Assembly (NCBI RefSeq): GCF_900130065.1
Contig: NZ_FQXV01000014.1
Coordinates: 1 to 64,000, forward strand
Direction of reading: 5' to 3'
DNA: 64,000 nucleotides
From: Sporobacter termitidis DSM 10068
Lineage (GTDB): Bacteria; Bacillota; Clostridia; Oscillospirales; Oscillospiraceae
Shown here: positions 48,323 through 59,990 of the stretch, in pieces
Numbering within the stretch: position 1 is the first letter of the stretch
Layout: every line of letters begins with the position of its first letter
Position numbers and translations under genes: made by a program
The notes under the pieces: model-generated
The model's database searches: none
What the model saw: the letters and a program-made list of their open reading frames with translations, nothing else
What the model was told of the DNA's origin: nothing

Positions 48323-51300
48323 ATGAACACGAGTAATTTCCCATTGCCGCAGGGTCTGTATGACCCACGTTTCGAACATGACGCCTGTGGTATAGGCTTT
48401 ATTGCCAATATTAAAGGGGAAAAATCGAACCTGATCCTGCGCCAGGCTCTGACCGCCTTGAAGAACCTCAGCCACCGGGGCGGCCTCGGGAGCGAGCCCA
48501 CCTCCGGCGACGGCGCCGGCATCCTGTTTCAGATCCCCCACGTTTATTATAAAAAGGTATGCTCGGCGCTCGGTATCACCCTGCCCGCGGCGGGCGACTA
48601 CGGCACCGGCATCGTGTTTCTGCCCCACGACACGGCGAAAAGCGCCGCGTTCGAGAAGGAATTCGCCGCCATCGTGAAGGACGAGGGCCAGACGCTCCTC
48701 GGCCTCAGGGATGTGCCCGTCGACGCGTCCATGCTCGGCGCAACAGCCAAAAGCAGCATGCCCTCCATGCGCCAGATATTCATCGGCAGAAACGGCGTTA
48801 ACGCCGGGCTGGATTTTGAGCGCCGGCTGTACATCATTCGCCGCCGCATCGAGAACGCCGTACATAAAGCAAACCCGGACGACTGCTTCTATCTGCCCAG
48901 CCTGTCCTCCCGCACCATCGTGTACAAGGGCATGCTGACCGCCGAGCAGCTGGACGAGTTTTATATCGACCTGCAGGACGAGAGCGTCGTCACGGCGCTG
49001 GCGCTCGTCCATTCGAGATATTCCACCAACACGTTCCCCAGCTGGGAGCGCGCGCACCCCAACCGCTGCATCATCCACAACGGCGAGATCAACACGCTGC
49101 GCGGCAACGTCAATTATATGGACGCCCGCGAGGCCATTTTAAAAAGCGACGCCTTTGGGGACGACCTCAAAAAGGCGCTGCCTATCATCGACAAAAGCGG
49201 CAGCGACTCGTCCATGTTCGACAACACGGCGGAATTTCTCATGCTGTCCGGCATGCCCATCGAGCGGGTCATGATGCTGATGGTACCCGAGCCCTGGGTG
49301 GGCAACGAGAGCATGAGCGAGGAGCAGAAAGCCTTCTACGAGTACAGCGCCTGCCTGATGGAGCCTTGGGACGGCCCGGCCGCCATGGGTTTTACGGACG
49401 GCGTACGCATCGGCGCCACGCTGGACCGCAACGGCCTGCGCCCCTCCCGCTACTATGTGACCACGGACGGCACGGTCGTTCTGGCCTCCGAGGTCGGCGT
49501 GCTGAATATTCCGCCCGAAAAGGTCGTCAAAAAAGAACGCCTCCATCCCGGGCGCATGCTGCTCATCGACACCGAGGCCGGCCGGATCATCGAGGACGAG
49601 GAAATCAAAAACGCTGCGGCCGCCTCCGAGCCTTATGGCGATTGGCTTAAAAAATACCTGGTCGACATCGACCAGCTGCCGACAGCGTTGGCCTGCCCCG
49701 TCGATACCCGGCCGCTCCTGCAGCTGCAGAGGGCCTTCGGCTACAGCTACGAGGACCTCCGCATGTTCCTGGCCCCCATGGTCGCCACCGGCGTTGATCC
49801 CGTGGGCGCCATGGGCAACGACACGCCGCTGGCCGTCCTGTCCAAAAAGCCGATGCTGCTGTACGAATACTTCAAGCAGCTCTTCGCCCAGGTCACAAAT
49901 CCGCCCATCGACGCCCTCCGCGAGGCGCTCATCACCTCCTCCGTCGTCTTCCTCGGCTCGGAGAGCAATATCTTAAAGCCGGGCCCCGACAGCTGCCGGC
50001 GCATCAAGCTCCACGCCCCCGTTATCGGCAACGACGAGCTGGCAAAGCTGAAAACCGCCGGCATCCCCGGCTTCAAATCGGAGACGCTGCCGATCGTTTT
50101 CAAAGCCGGCGGCGGCGGAAAGGCCCTGCGCGGCGCCCTGGACGCGCTGTTTGAAGATGCCGCAAAGGCTATTGACGGCGGCGCCAATATCCTCATTCTC
50201 TCCGACAGGAGCGTGGACGAGACGCACGCGGCCATCCCGGCGCTTCTGGCCGTCGGCGGCCTGCACCATTACCTGATCCGCGCGGGCCTCAGGACAAAGG
50301 CGAGCATCGTTTTAGAGTCCGGCGAGCCCCGGGAGATTCACCACTTCTCCTGCCTCATCGGTTACGGCGCCGCGGCGGTGAACCCCTATATCGCGCTGGA
50401 GTCGGTGGCCGAGCTCGTGAGGAGCGGCTACATTTCCGGCTACACCGAGGACAAGGCCGTTCATACCTACATCAAGGTCGCCTACAAGGGCGTTATCAAG
50501 GTGCTCTCCAAGATGGGCATCTCCACCATACAAAGCTACATGGGCGCTCAGATTTTCGAGGCGCTGGGCATCGGCAAAGAGGTCATCGACAAATACTTCA
50601 CCATGACCCCGGCCCGCATCGGCGGCGTCGGCCTGGAGGAAATCGCCAAAGAGGCCGAAATGCGCCACGCCGCGGCTTTCAAGGCACAGGACCCGGAGGA
50701 GGAGCTCGATACCGCCGGCAACTACCAGTACCGCCGGAACGGGGAATATCACATTTACAACCCCGAGACGATCGACAAGCTGCAGCGCTCCACCCGTACG
50801 GGAGATTACGCGCTCTTCAAGGAATACGCCAGGCTCATTAACGAAAACGAGAGAGAGCACGCCACGCTCCGCTCCGCGATGAAATTCAAAAAAGGCACCC
50901 CCGTCCCCCTGGACGAGGTGGAGCCGGTGGAGTCTATTGTCAAGCGCTTCAAGACGGGCGCCATGTCCTTCGGCTCCATCAGCAAGGAGGCCCACGAGGC
51001 CATGGCCGTCGCCATGAACCGCCTGGGCGGCAAATCGAACACCGGCGAGGGCGGTGAGGATCCGGCCCGCTACAAGCCTGACGCCAACGGCGATTCCCGC
51101 TGCAGCGCCGTCAAGCAGGTGGCCTCCGGCCGCTTCGGCGTCACCAGCGAATATCTGGTGAACTCCAAGGAAATACAAATCAAGATGGCTCAGGGCGCCA
51201 AGCCCGGCGAAGGCGGGCAGCTGCCCGGCCGCAAGGTTTATCCCGAAGTCGCCAAGGTGCGCTACTCCACGCCTGGCGTCGGCCTCATCTCGCCCCCGCC

Positions 51301-52900
51301 CCACCACGACATCTATTCGATCGAGGACTTAAAAGAGCTCATTTACGACCTTAAAAACTCCAATCCTCAGGCGCGCATCAATGTCAAGCTCGTCTCCGAG
51401 GCCGGCGTCGGCACCGTCGCGGCCGGCGTGGCCAAGGGCTTTGCCGACGTGGTGCTGGTCTCCGGCTACGACGGCGGTACCGGCGCCTCTCCGAGAACGT
51501 CCATGCGCCACGCCGGCCTGCCCTGGGAGCTGGGCCTTGCCGAGACGCACCAGACGCTTGTTTTAAACAATCTCAGAAACAGGATCGTCATCGAGACGGA
51601 CGGCAAGCTGATGACCGGCCGCGACGTGGCGGTGGCGGCGCTTCTGGGTGCGGAGGAATACGGCTTTGCCACGGCCCCGCTCGTCACCCTCGGCTGCGTC
51701 ATGATGCGCGTGTGCAACATGGACACCTGCCCGGTGGGCGTTGCCACCAACAACCCCGCGCTCCGCGCGAAATTCACCGGCAAACCGGAATACGTCATGA
51801 ACTTCATGAAATTCGTGGCTGCGGAAATGCGCGAATATATGGCGGAGATGGGCTTCCGGACAGTGAATGAAATGATCGGCCGCGCCGACATGCTGGAGCC
51901 GGATATCCCCGAATCCTCCTGGAAGGCCGGCGGGCTCGATCTCTCCGCTATCCTCTATAAACCCGAGGTCCCGGAGGGCACACCGCTCCATCAGACCATC
52001 GCGCAAAACCACGGCCTGGAGTCGACAGTCGACATGACCGTTCTCTTAAATGCCTGCCGGCCCGCTCTTGAAAACGGCGAAAAGGTGGAAACCGCCGTCA
52101 GGGTCAAAAACACCGACCGGGCCATCGGCACGATCCTGGGCAGCTGCCTCACCAGGAAATACGGCGAAAGCGGCTTGCCGGACGACACCATCAGGCTGAA
52201 CCTCACAGGCTCGTCCGGCCAGAGCCTGGGCGCTTTTGTCCCGAAGGGCGTCACCATCACGCTGACGGGCGACTCCAACGATTATACGGGCAAAGGCCTG
52301 TCGGGCGGCAAGATCATCGTGCGGCCCCCGAAGGAAGCGACCTTCAACCCTGAGGAGAATATCATCATCGGCAACGTCGCCTTCTACGGCGCCACCAGCG
52401 GCGAGGCCTACATCAGAGGCGCCGCCGGCGAGCGCTTCTGCGTCCGGAACAGCGGCGCCGTCGCCGTCGTCGAGGCTGTGGGCGACCACGGCTGCGAGTA
52501 CATGACGGGCGGGCGCGTCGTCGTCCTTGGCAAAACAGGCCGCAACTTCGCGGCCGGCATGTCGGGCGGCATCGCCTACGTCTACGATGAGGACGGCACG
52601 TTTGCCACCCGCTGCAACACGGAGATGGTCAAGACGGTCCCCGTGGACGGCGAGGGCGCGGCGGAAATCAAAAAGCTGGTCGCGGCCCATCTGGAGTACA
52701 CCGGCAGCGAAAAAGCCGCGGCGATCTTAAAGAGCTGGGACAGCGCGCTGGCGAAATTCGTCTGCGTCATGCCCAACGACTACGAGCGCATGATTAAAGC
52801 GATCAAAAAGGCCCATGAGGACGGTTACACCGGCGACGCGGCCCTGATGATCGCCTTCGACGCCAACAACCGCGACGTCTCGCGCCTGAGCGGAAACTAA
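48323..52900 (+). CDS. gltB: Glutamate synthase (NADPH) large subunit
   Basis: Amidotransferase and FMN/Fe-S synthase of 1525 residues that makes two glutamates from glutamine and 2-oxoglutarate. The N-terminal prosequence ends before the catalytic Cys of [14 protein letters not shown]; the type-II amidotransferase domain runs to about 430. The FMN-binding synthase domain holds the [3Fe-4S] motif [20 protein letters not shown], and a C-terminal GXGXG beta-helix domain follows (about 1270-1460). All domains are present and in order. It is followed after 13 bp by gltD. The ribosome binding site is not strong, AAAGGA lying about 14 bases from the ATG. Confidence 0.97.
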   Translation: MNTSNFPLPQGLYDPRFEHDACGIGFIANIKGEKSNLILRQALTALKNLSHRGGLGSEPTSGDGAGILFQIPHVYYKKVCSALGITLPAAGDYGTGIVFLPHDTAKSAAFEKEFAAIVKDEGQTLLGLRDVPVDASMLGATAKSSMPSMRQIFIGRNGVNAGLDFERRLYIIRRRIENAVHKANPDDCFYLPSLSSRTIVYKGMLTAEQLDEFYIDLQDESVVTALALVHSRYSTNTFPSWERAHPNRCIIHNGEINTLRGNVNYMDAREAILKSDAFGDDLKKALPIIDKSGSDSSMFDNTAEFLMLSGMPIERVMMLMVPEPWVGNESMSEEQKAFYEYSACLMEPWDGPAAMGFTDGVRIGATLDRNGLRPSRYYVTTDGTVVLASEVGVLNIPPEKVVKKERLHPGRMLLIDTEAGRIIEDEEIKNAAAASEPYGDWLKKYLVDIDQLPTALACPVDTRPLLQLQRAFGYSYEDLRMFLAPMVATGVDPVGAMGNDTPLAVLSKKPMLLYEYFKQLFAQVTNPPIDALREALITSSVVFLGSESNILKPGPDSCRRIKLHAPVIGNDELAKLKTAGIPGFKSETLPIVFKAGGGGKALRGALDALFEDAAKAIDGGANILILSDRSVDETHAAIPALLAVGGLHHYLIRAGLRTKASIVLESGEPREIHHFSCLIGYGAAAVNPYIALESVAELVRSGYISGYTEDKAVHTYIKVAYKGVIKVLSKMGISTIQSYMGAQIFEALGIGKEVIDKYFTMTPARIGGVGLEEIAKEAEMRHAAAFKAQDPEEELDTAGNYQYRRNGEYHIYNPETIDKLQRSTRTGDYALFKEYARLINENEREHATLRSAMKFKKGTPVPLDEVEPVESIVKRFKTGAMSFGSISKEAHEAMAVAMNRLGGKSNTGEGGEDPARYKPDANGDSRCSAVKQVASGRFGVTSEYLVNSKEIQIKMAQGAKPGEGGQLPGRKVYPEVAKVRYSTPGVGLISPPPHHDIYSIEDLKELIYDLKNSNPQARINVKLVSEAGVGTVAAGVAKGFADVVLVSGYDGGTGASPRTSMRHAGLPWELGLAETHQTLVLNNLRNRIVIETDGKLMTGRDVAVAALLGAEEYGFATAPLVTLGCVMMRVCNMDTCPVGVATNNPALRAKFTGKPEYVMNFMKFVAAEMREYMAEMGFRTVNEMIGRADMLEPDIPESSWKAGGLDLSAILYKPEVPEGTPLHQTIAQNHGLESTVDMTVLLNACRPALENGEKVETAVRVKNTDRAIGTILGSCLTRKYGESGLPDDTIRLNLTGSSGQSLGAFVPKGVTITLTGDSNDYTGKGLSGGKIIVRPPKEATFNPEENIIIGNVAFYGATSGEAYIRGAAGERFCVRNSGAVAVVEAVGDHGCEYMTGGRVVVLGKTGRNFAAGMSGGIAYVYDEDGTFATRCNTEMVKTVPVDGEGAAEIKKLVAAHLEYTGSEKAAAILKSWDSALAKFVCVMPNDYERMIKAIKKAHEDGYTGDAALMIAFDANNRDVSRLSGN

Positions 52901-52913
52901 GGGGGTCTGAACA

Positions 52914-54371
52914 ATGGCAAAACCGACAGGATTTTTGGAACAAGTACGGGAAAACGCGCCCGACAGGCCGGTTCGAGAGCGCATCAGGGACTGGAACGAC
53001 TTTCACACCACGCTACCGCTGGAACAGCTGAAAGCCCAGAGCGCGCGGTGTATGGACTGTGGCACGGCGTTCTGCCAGATGGGACTGATGCTGAACGGCA
53101 CGGCCTCCGGCTGTCCCCTGAATAACCTCATCCCCGAGTGGAACGAGCTCCTCTACAAGGGCATGTACGAGCAGGCCTACAAGCGCCTTATCAAAACGAG
53201 CAGCTTCCCCGAATTCACCTCGCGGGTCTGTCCCGCGCTCTGCGAGGGCTCCTGCACCCTGGGCCTGAACGACGCGGCCGTCACCACAAAGCAAAGCGAG
53301 CGTGCCATCATCGAACACGCCTATGAGAGCGGCCTCGTAAAGCCCCGCCCGCCGAAAACGCGTACCGGCAAAAAGGTGGCCGTGGTGGGCTCCGGCCCCT
53401 CGGGCCTGGCGTGCGCCGACGCGCTCAACAAGCTGGGCAATTCCGTCACCGTTTTTGAAAAGGACGACCGGGTCGGCGGCCTTCTCATGTATGGTATCCC
53501 GAACATGAAGCTGGAAAAGCAGCTCATCGACCGGCGCGTTAAACTTATGCAGGCCGAGGGCGTCGTCTTTAAAACCGGCGTCGAGATCGGCAGGGACATC
53601 CCGGCCGAGAGCCTGAAAAAGGATTTTGACGCCGTCGTCCTCTGCATCGGCGCCAAGAAGCCCCGGGACCTCGCCGTCGCGGGCCGGGACTGCAAGGGCG
53701 TCTGCTTCGCCGTCGATTTTCTCGCCGCCAATACCAAAAGCCTCCTGGACTCCGGCCTCGCCGACGGCAACTTCGTCTCCGCCAAGGATAAAGACGTCAT
53801 CGTCATCGGCGGCGGCGACACGGGCACCGACTGCGTGGCCACGGCCATCCGGCACGGCTGCAAAAGCGTCAACCAGTTTGAGATCATGCCCGCCGCCCCG
53901 GCGGACCGGAGCGAAAAGAACCCCTGGCCCGAGTGGCCCAAAACCCTTAAGACCGATTACGGCCAGGAGGAAGCCATTGAGCTCTTCGGCCGCGACCCCC
54001 GGAACTTCTGCCTGACGACGAAGAAGATCGAGTGCGACGAAAGCGGCAATGTCAAGGCGCTCCACACGGTGGAGGTCGACTGGACGGGCGGGGGCATGAA
54101 GGAAGTCACCGGCACGGAAAAGGTCTGGCCGGCACAGCTTGTCCTCATCGCCATGGGCTTTCTGGGGCCGGATGATAAAATCATCAAGGACCTCTCCCTC
54201 GGTCAGGACAAGCGGAGCAACATCGACGCCAAGGAGGGCGACTACGCCACGAACGTCGAGGGCGTTTTCGCCGCCGGAGACGCGCGGCGCGGGCAGAGCC
54301 TCGTCGTCTGGGCCATCAAGGAAGGGCGCGACGCGGCCGCGGCCTGCCACAAGTACCTGACAGGCAAATAA
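52914..54371 (+). CDS. gltD: Glutamate synthase small subunit
   Basis: FAD/Fe-S reductase subunit of 485 residues that passes electrons from NAD(P)H to GltB. The N-terminal ferredoxin-like domain has cysteines in [13 protein letters not shown] and [31 protein letters not shown] is the FAD dinucleotide fold and [16 protein letters not shown] the NAD(P)H fold. AAGGGGG precedes the ATG. The last gene of the pair; a palindromic repeat follows and may act as the end of the transcript. Confidence 0.97.
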   Translation: MAKPTGFLEQVRENAPDRPVRERIRDWNDFHTTLPLEQLKAQSARCMDCGTAFCQMGLMLNGTASGCPLNNLIPEWNELLYKGMYEQAYKRLIKTSSFPEFTSRVCPALCEGSCTLGLNDAAVTTKQSERAIIEHAYESGLVKPRPPKTRTGKKVAVVGSGPSGLACADALNKLGNSVTVFEKDDRVGGLLMYGIPNMKLEKQLIDRRVKLMQAEGVVFKTGVEIGRDIPAESLKKDFDAVVLCIGAKKPRDLAVAGRDCKGVCFAVDFLAANTKSLLDSGLADGNFVSAKDKDVIVIGGGDTGTDCVATAIRHGCKSVNQFEIMPAAPADRSEKNPWPEWPKTLKTDYGQEEAIELFGRDPRNFCLTTKKIECDESGNVKALHTVEVDWTGGGMKEVTGTEKVWPAQLVLIAMGFLGPDDKIIKDLSLGQDKRSNIDAKEGDYATNVEGVFAAGDARRGQSLVVWAIKEGRDAAAACHKYLTGK

Positions 54372-54379
54372 AAAACAGA

Positions 54380-54465
54380 AAGATTCTTCGGGGCCGAAAG
54401 GCCCCTCAGAATGACAACGATGTCATGGCAAATCTGTCATTCTGAGCCGTCAGGCGAAGAATCTT
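54380..54465. repeat. 86-bp interspersed palindromic repeat
   Basis: Outer arms AAGATTCTTCG and CGAAGAATCTT; inner arms CTCAGAATGACA and TGTCATTCTGAG; a GGCC/GGCC stem in the left half. This sequence pattern is common as an extragenic palindrome in many Clostridia genomes (general knowledge, not checked here). Confidence 0.85.
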
Positions 54466-54647
54466 ATTTGTGGTCAAAATATCGGTGCAGCCACGTCCTC
54501 GTCCTTGACCCGGTTTGTCAGGACGGTCGTAAAGGCGCGGCTGGAAAACGAATTTTTGCGGGCTCTTTATTCACTGTATGCAAAATCCCCGGCAGACGGC
54601 CTCCGGGCCGGGCGGTTCGTCTTATCGGCAAAACGAATTTTTATATA

Positions 54648-54676
54648 TTGCGAAAGCGTGTGCCGAGTGTTACAAT
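54648..54676 (+). promoter_or_regulatory. Promoter of the polar amino acid ABC operon
   Basis: TTGCGA, 17-base spacer, TACAAT; about 100 nt before the start codon. Confidence 0.65.
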
Positions 54677-54782
54677 ACGGTCAGACTGCGCCCTTGGAGC
54701 GGCTATTTGCGATGCGCCGCATAAATATATAAAACGATCAAATGAATAAAAAACTAATTTCTACTGATAAAGGATGGTAAAA

Positions 54783-55613
54783 ATGAAGAAATTGATCCCG
54801 GTCCTGCTGGCAGTCGTGATGATTGTCAGCCTCGCCGCCTGCGGTCAGAAAGCGACAACTGAGCAAAAGGTTTTAAAGGTAGCCATGGAGGCCGCTTACG
54901 CACCGTATAACTGGACGCAGTCCGATGACTCCAACGGCGCCGTTCCGATTTTCGACAGCAAGGATTACGCCTACGGCTACGACGTCATGATGGCCAAGCT
55001 CATCTGCGAAAAGCTCGGCTGGAAGCTGGAGGTCCATAAGATGGACTGGGACAGCATCCCCGTCGCGGTACAGTCCGGGACGGTTGATGCCGGCATCTGC
55101 GGTCAGTCGATCACGGCCAAACGCCTGCAGACCATGGATTTCTCGGAGCCCTACTACTATGCGTCCATCGTCTCGCTGACGCGCACCGATTCGCCTCTGG
55201 CCAGTGCCACCGGCCTGTCCGGCCTCGCCGGCGCCACCACTACCTCGCAGATCAACACCGTCTGGTACGACACCTGCCTGCCCCAGATCAAGGACGCCAA
55301 TATCCTGCCGGCGATGGACACCACATCGGCCATGCTGATTGCCCTCGAATCGAAGAAGGTCGACCTGATCGTCACAGACGAGCCGACCGCCATGGCGGCC
55401 GCGTCGGTCTACCCCGATATGAAGGTGCTGGATTTCACCGGCAAGGACGACAACTTCAAGGTCTCCGACGAGGAGATCAACATCGGCATCTCCGTGAAAA
55501 AAGGCAACAAGGACCTTGCGGACCAGCTCAATTCGGTGCTGTCCACCCTGACGGCCGACGATTACAAGCAGATGATGGCGGACGCGATCAAGGTCCAGCC
55601 GCTGTCCAAATAA
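54783..55613 (+). CDS. Polar amino acid ABC importer, substrate-binding lipoprotein
   Basis: Family 3 extracellular solute-binding protein of 276 residues. A lipoprotein signal peptide ends in LAACG (Cys about residue 20). The fold shows VLKVAMEAAYAPYNW, YAYGYDVMMAKLICEKLGWK, DAGICGQSITAKRLQTMDFS and a hinge region with TDEPTAMAAASV. Length is normal. ATG 54783 lies nine bases after AAAGGA. It serves the permease and ATPase downstream; ligand (glutamine, arginine, histidine or other) is not certain. Confidence 0.9.
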   Translation: MKKLIPVLLAVVMIVSLAACGQKATTEQKVLKVAMEAAYAPYNWTQSDDSNGAVPIFDSKDYAYGYDVMMAKLICEKLGWKLEVHKMDWDSIPVAVQSGTVDAGICGQSITAKRLQTMDFSEPYYYASIVSLTRTDSPLASATGLSGLAGATTTSQINTVWYDTCLPQIKDANILPAMDTTSAMLIALESKKVDLIVTDEPTAMAAASVYPDMKVLDFTGKDDNFKVSDEEINIGISVKKGNKDLADQLNSVLSTLTADDYKQMMADAIKVQPLSK

Positions 55614-55633
55614 ATTACCGTTAATCTGATTAC

Positions 55634-55659
55634 CGGGGGAGCGGAGTGCTGCTCCCCCG
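55634..55659 (+). terminator. Hairpin between binding protein and permease
   Basis: Stem CGGGGGAGC/GCTCCCCCG with loop GGAGTGCT; no strong T tract, so likely an mRNA stabiliser or partial terminator raising the binding protein above the permease. Confidence 0.6.
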
Positions 55660-55685
55660 CGTTATCTTGAAAGGGATGTGAGCGT

Positions 55686-56482
55686 ATGTCTCTGCCTTCT
55701 GATTTTTTAGGCAGGATCATATTAATTCTGCAAAATTACGGCGGGTCGCTCCTGCGCGGGGCGGGGAATACCTTACTGATCGCGATTATCAGCACTTTAG
55801 TCGGCTGTATCATCGGGCTGATTGTCGGTATTATTCAGACGATCCCGGTCGGCAGGAACGACAATATCGTCAAAAGGGCCGTCCTCTGGATCGTCAAGCT
55901 TATACTCAATATTTATGTCGAGGTCTTCCGCGGGACGCCAATGATGGTCCAGGCCATGTTTATTTACTACGGCTCCGCGCTGGTGTTCAACATCAATATG
56001 GACAACATGTTCGCGGCCTTTCTGATCGTTTCCATCAACACCGGCGCTTATATGGCGGAGACGGTGCGCGGCGGCATCCTGTCCATTGACGAAGGCCAGA
56101 CCGAGGGCGCCAAGGCCATCGGCATGACGCACTTCCAGACGATGCTGCATGTCATCCTGCCGCAATCCATCCGCAACATCATGCCCCAGATCGGCAACAA
56201 TCTTATTATCAACATCAAGGATACGTGCGTTCTCTCAGTGATCAGTGTCGTCGAGCTGTTCTTTGCCTCCAAATCCGTCGCCGGCTCCTACTATATCTAC
56301 TTTGAGACGTTTACCATCACGATGATCATGTACCTCATCATGACCGTGTTCTTCTCCCGCCTCCTGCGCTATGTGGAGAAGAGGATGGACGGACCGAAAA
56401 ATTACGATCTGGCCACGTCGGACACTCTGGCGCACACAAGCGGCATGTACAATTTTCCTGGAAATAACGGAGGGACAAGACG

Positions 56483-56486
<4 letters not shown>
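55686..56486 (+). CDS. Polar amino acid ABC permease (HisM family)
   Basis: Permease of 266 residues with five hydrophobic helices. [19 protein letters not shown] and the coupling loop [20 protein letters not shown] are the HisM/GlnP signatures. The N-terminus has a short extra segment before the first helix. It ends within the ATPase gene (ATGA overlap of 4 bp). It would act as a homodimer since only one permease gene is present. Confidence 0.93.
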
Positions 56487-57226
<740 letters not shown>

Positions 57227-57321
57227 GGCATCATTGGCTCAGAGAGCGCAAATGGCCAAAATTATCGTTTTAATAAAGCTATAATTTCACAAAGATTTGA
57301 CAAACATATAAAAGGCACGTA

Positions 57322-57350
57322 TTGACAGCTGTATTTTAATGTGTTAGTAT
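57322..57350 (+). promoter_or_regulatory. Promoter of the polyamine operon
   Basis: TTGACA, 17-base spacer, TAGTAT; close to consensus. Confidence 0.85.
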
Positions 57351-57481
57351 GCGACTGTTATCGCTTTTTCACACCATATCAGAGTAGAGAATTTTTGACC
57401 GTATTCGCGGTTTTGCGGATATAAGAGGCCGGACGGACAGCCAGGTCAAATGCCGATTGGCAACTTTCGTTGCCTTATTGA

Positions 57482-57528
57482 TTGAGCACAGCGCCTAAAA
57501 GCGCAGCGTATTCAAATACGCCGCTCAA
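57482..57528 (+). ncRNA. Three-way-junction-like RNA element in the polyamine leader
   Basis: P1 TTGAGC (57482-57487) with GCTCAA (57523-57528); P2 GCGC/GCGC (57491-57494 with 57501-57504, loop CTAAAA); P3 GCGTAT/ATACGC (57506-57511 with 57516-57521, loop TCAA). Three perfect helices close a small junction. The P1 strands are also complementary to the arms of the terminator 150-200 nt downstream. Confidence 0.55.
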
Positions 57529-57683
57529 ATTTTATAAGTTGGTTACTCAAAACCATACACACTTGTGAAACGATCAATAAGAGTAGTAAAAGTAATTCTT
57601 GCTATATAGACTCTGACTGTCAAAGAATGAATAAATAAATGCGAATTTGATTCGAGAATAAATAAAACATTTCTAAGATAATC

Positions 57684-57733
57684 GCTCAAGTGTTCTGTGG
57701 TTTTCCGCCATGTTCACTTGAGCTTTTTATTTT
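57684..57733 (+). terminator. Intrinsic terminator in the polyamine leader
   Basis: A 9-bp stem GCTCAAGTG/CACTTGAGC followed by TTTTTATTTTT, 22 bp before speD. Transcripts must pass it to reach the operon, as in an attenuator. Confidence 0.85.
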
Positions 57734-57754
57734 TCGAATTTTCGGGAGGCTGCC

Positions 57755-58519
57755 ATGGAAAACAAACTGAGATTGTACGGCTTCAACAATCTGACCAAGT
57801 CTCTGAGCTTCAATATTTACGACGTGTGCTACGCGAAGACCGAACGCGCCCAAAAGGACTACGTGGCGTACATCGGCGAGCAGTACAATTCCGAACGATT
57901 GACAAATATATTGTTCCACCTGACGGAAATGATCGGCGCCACGGTTTTAAACGTCTCCAAGCAGGACTACGAGCCCCAGGGCGCCAGCGTCACCTTTCTG
58001 ATCGCCGAGCCCTCCCAATTGTCCCAGACCAGCGGCGAGACAGTGGTGGCGCATCTGGATAAAAGCCATGTGACGGTGCACACCTACCCGGAATACCACC
58101 CGGACAACGCCATCGCCACCTTCCGCGTGGACATCGACGTGACGACCTGCGGCGCCATCACGCCGCTGTCAACGCTGGACTATCTGATCGGCAGCTTTGA
58201 CAGCGACATCATCACCATGGACTACCGCGTCCGGGGCTTTACGCGCAACATCGACGGCAAAAAGCTGTTCATCGACCACACCATCACCTCCATCCAGGAC
58301 TACATCAACAGCGAAACGTTGGAGAAATACGACACCATCGACATCAACATGTATCAGGCCAACATCTTCCATACCAAAATGCTCATTAAGGAGATCGACC
58401 TGCAGAATTACCTGTTCAACGCCGACGTTTACGAGCTGCCGCCCAAGACGCGCCTGCAGATCAACAGCCTTTTGCGCAAAGAGATGATCGAAATCTTCAG
58501 CGCCATGAACGTATACTAA
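57755..58519 (+). CDS. speD: S-adenosylmethionine decarboxylase, class 1A proenzyme
   Basis: Pyruvoyl enzyme of 254 residues that decarboxylates SAM to supply aminopropyl groups. It self-cleaves before the Ser of HLDKSHVTVHTYPE to form the pyruvoyl group. The LRLYGFNNLTKSLSFNIYD N-terminus, RQDYEPQGAS-like KQDYEPQGASVTFL, STCG-like TTCGAITPL and DYRVRGFTRNIDGKK segments follow the Escherichia coli type closely, so true SAM decarboxylase activity is likely. GGGAGG precedes the ATG. First gene of the operon, after the leader and terminator. Confidence 0.95.
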   Translation: MENKLRLYGFNNLTKSLSFNIYDVCYAKTERAQKDYVAYIGEQYNSERLTNILFHLTEMIGATVLNVSKQDYEPQGASVTFLIAEPSQLSQTSGETVVAHLDKSHVTVHTYPEYHPDNAIATFRVDIDVTTCGAITPLSTLDYLIGSFDSDIITMDYRVRGFTRNIDGKKLFIDHTITSIQDYINSETLEKYDTIDINMYQANIFHTKMLIKEIDLQNYLFNADVYELPPKTRLQINSLLRKEMIEIFSAMNVY

Positions 58520-58528
58520 GGAGAACCA

Positions 58529-59989
58529 TTGGAAAGAACCCTGGACCAGAACAAAACACCGATTCTCGAGGCGCTGAACAACGTCAAAAACATGCGCATC
58601 GTGCCCTTTGACGTGCCCGGCCACAAGCGTGGCCGGGGCAGCCCGGAGCTGACCGCCTTCCTCGGCGAGAAATGCATGAACGTGGACGTCAACTCCATGA
58701 AGCCGCTGGACAACCTATGCCATCCCGTCTCCGTCATCCGGGACGCCGAGGCGCTGGCCGCCGAAGCCTTCGGCGCCGCGCACGCGTTTTTCATGGTGGG
58801 CGGGACCACCTCGGCCTGCCAGGCGATGGTCATGACGGCCTGCAAAAAGGGCGACAAGCTGATTCTCCCCCGCAATGTGCACATTTCCGTCATCAATGCC
58901 CTCATTATCTGCGGGGCCGTGCCCGTCTACATCAATCCCCAGATCGACAAAAGGCTCGGCATCTCCCTGGGGATGTCGGTGCGCGATGTGGAAAAGGCCC
59001 TGGCCGAGCACAGCGACGCCAAGGCCGTCCTGCTCAACAACCCCACCTACTACGGCATCTGCTCGGACCTGAAAAAAATCACCGAGCTGGCCCACGCGCG
59101 CGGGATGCAGGTCCTCGTGGACGAGGCCCACGGGACGCACTTTTATTTTGGCGGGGACATGCCCGTCTCCGCCATGGCCGCGGGCGCCGACATGGCCTCC
59201 GTCAGCATGCACAAGTCCGGAGGCTCCCTGACCCAGAGCTCCCTCCTCCTGACCGGCAAAAACGTCAACGCTCATTACGTCCGCCAGATCATCAACCTGA
59301 CCCAGACCACCAGCGGATCGTACCTGCTCCTCTCCAGCCTCGACATTTCCCGCAAGAACCTGGCCCTGAACGGCCGGGAAATTTTCCGCCACGTGACGGA
59401 CCTTGCCCGGTACGCCAGGGACGAGATCAACAAAATCGGCGACTACTACGCCTACTCCAAGGAGCTCAAGAACGGCGACACGATCTATGACTTCGACGCC
59501 ACAAAGCTCTCCGTCAACACCCTGGGCGTGGGTCTGGCCGGCATCGAGGTCTACGATATCCTGCGGGACGAGTACGACATCCAGGTGGAGTTTGGGGACA
59601 TCGGCAACTTTCTGGCGTACATCTCCGTGGGCGACACGGATAAGAACATCGAGCGCCTTGTCAGCGCCCTGTCGGATATCCGCCGGCTGTACAAAAAAGA
59701 CCGCTCCGGCCTGCTGGAATACGAATATATTTCGCCCACCGTCGTCACGACGCCCCAGGAGGCGTTTTACGCCGAGAAGACGTCCGTCCCGCTTCAGGAG
59801 TGCCTGGGCGGGATCTGCGCGGAAAACGTCATGAGCTATCCGCCGGGCATCCCGATATTGTCCCCCGGCGAGCGGATCACCGGGAAGATCATCGATTACA
59901 TCGAGTACGCCAAGGCCAAGGGCTGTTTTCTGACGGGGACGGAGGACCTCGCCGTCAACCGGCTCAACATCTTGAAAGGGGGTATCTAG
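58529..59989 (+). CDS. Orn/Lys/Arg decarboxylase (SpeA/Cad-type, fold I)
   Basis: PLP-dependent decarboxylase of 486 residues. FDVPGHKRGRGSPELTAFLG, FMVGGTTSACQAMVMT, the Asp-containing VDEAHGTHFYFGG and the PLP lysine in ASVSMHKSGGSLTQ are characteristic of the Gram-positive SpeA/YaaO group. It makes agmatine, cadaverine or putrescine depending on substrate; the operon context favours putrescine or agmatine supply. No ureohydrolase or agmatine deiminase gene is nearby, so direct ornithine decarboxylation would be the simplest route. TTG 58529 has AAGGAG five bases upstream. Confidence 0.92.
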   Translation: MERTLDQNKTPILEALNNVKNMRIVPFDVPGHKRGRGSPELTAFLGEKCMNVDVNSMKPLDNLCHPVSVIRDAEALAAEAFGAAHAFFMVGGTTSACQAMVMTACKKGDKLILPRNVHISVINALIICGAVPVYINPQIDKRLGISLGMSVRDVEKALAEHSDAKAVLLNNPTYYGICSDLKKITELAHARGMQVLVDEAHGTHFYFGGDMPVSAMAAGADMASVSMHKSGGSLTQSSLLLTGKNVNAHYVRQIINLTQTTSGSYLLLSSLDISRKNLALNGREIFRHVTDLARYARDEINKIGDYYAYSKELKNGDTIYDFDATKLSVNTLGVGLAGIEVYDILRDEYDIQVEFGDIGNFLAYISVGDTDKNIERLVSALSDIRRLYKKDRSGLLEYEYISPTVVTTPQEAFYAEKTSVPLQECLGGICAENVMSYPPGIPILSPGERITGKIIDYIEYAKAKGCFLTGTEDLAVNRLNILKGGI

Positions 59990-59990
59990 C

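Larger units (their letters stand above)
54372..54782. other. Spacer with palindromic repeat and promoter
   Basis: No gene. It holds the 86-bp palindrome at 54380-54465 and a promoter at 54648-54676 for the amino acid ABC operon. The part between (54466-54647) has no feature that I can support. Confidence 0.6.
57227..57754 (+). promoter_or_regulatory. Long AT-rich leader of the polyamine operon, candidate regulatory RNA
   Basis: No protein gene. A strong promoter lies at 57322-57350 and the leader runs about 400 nt to speD. It contains a GGCAAC/GTTGCC hairpin (57458-57473), a three-way-junction-like element (57482-57528) and an intrinsic terminator (57684-57733). The AT content is well above that of the flanking genes. 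I recognise no known riboswitch consensus. Confidence 0.65.

Noticed and set aside
57227-57754. T-box, SAM, lysine or M-box riboswitch
   Set aside because: None of the consensus boxes (for example AGGGTGGNACCGCG of T-boxes) is present; the leader is reported as an unassigned candidate.
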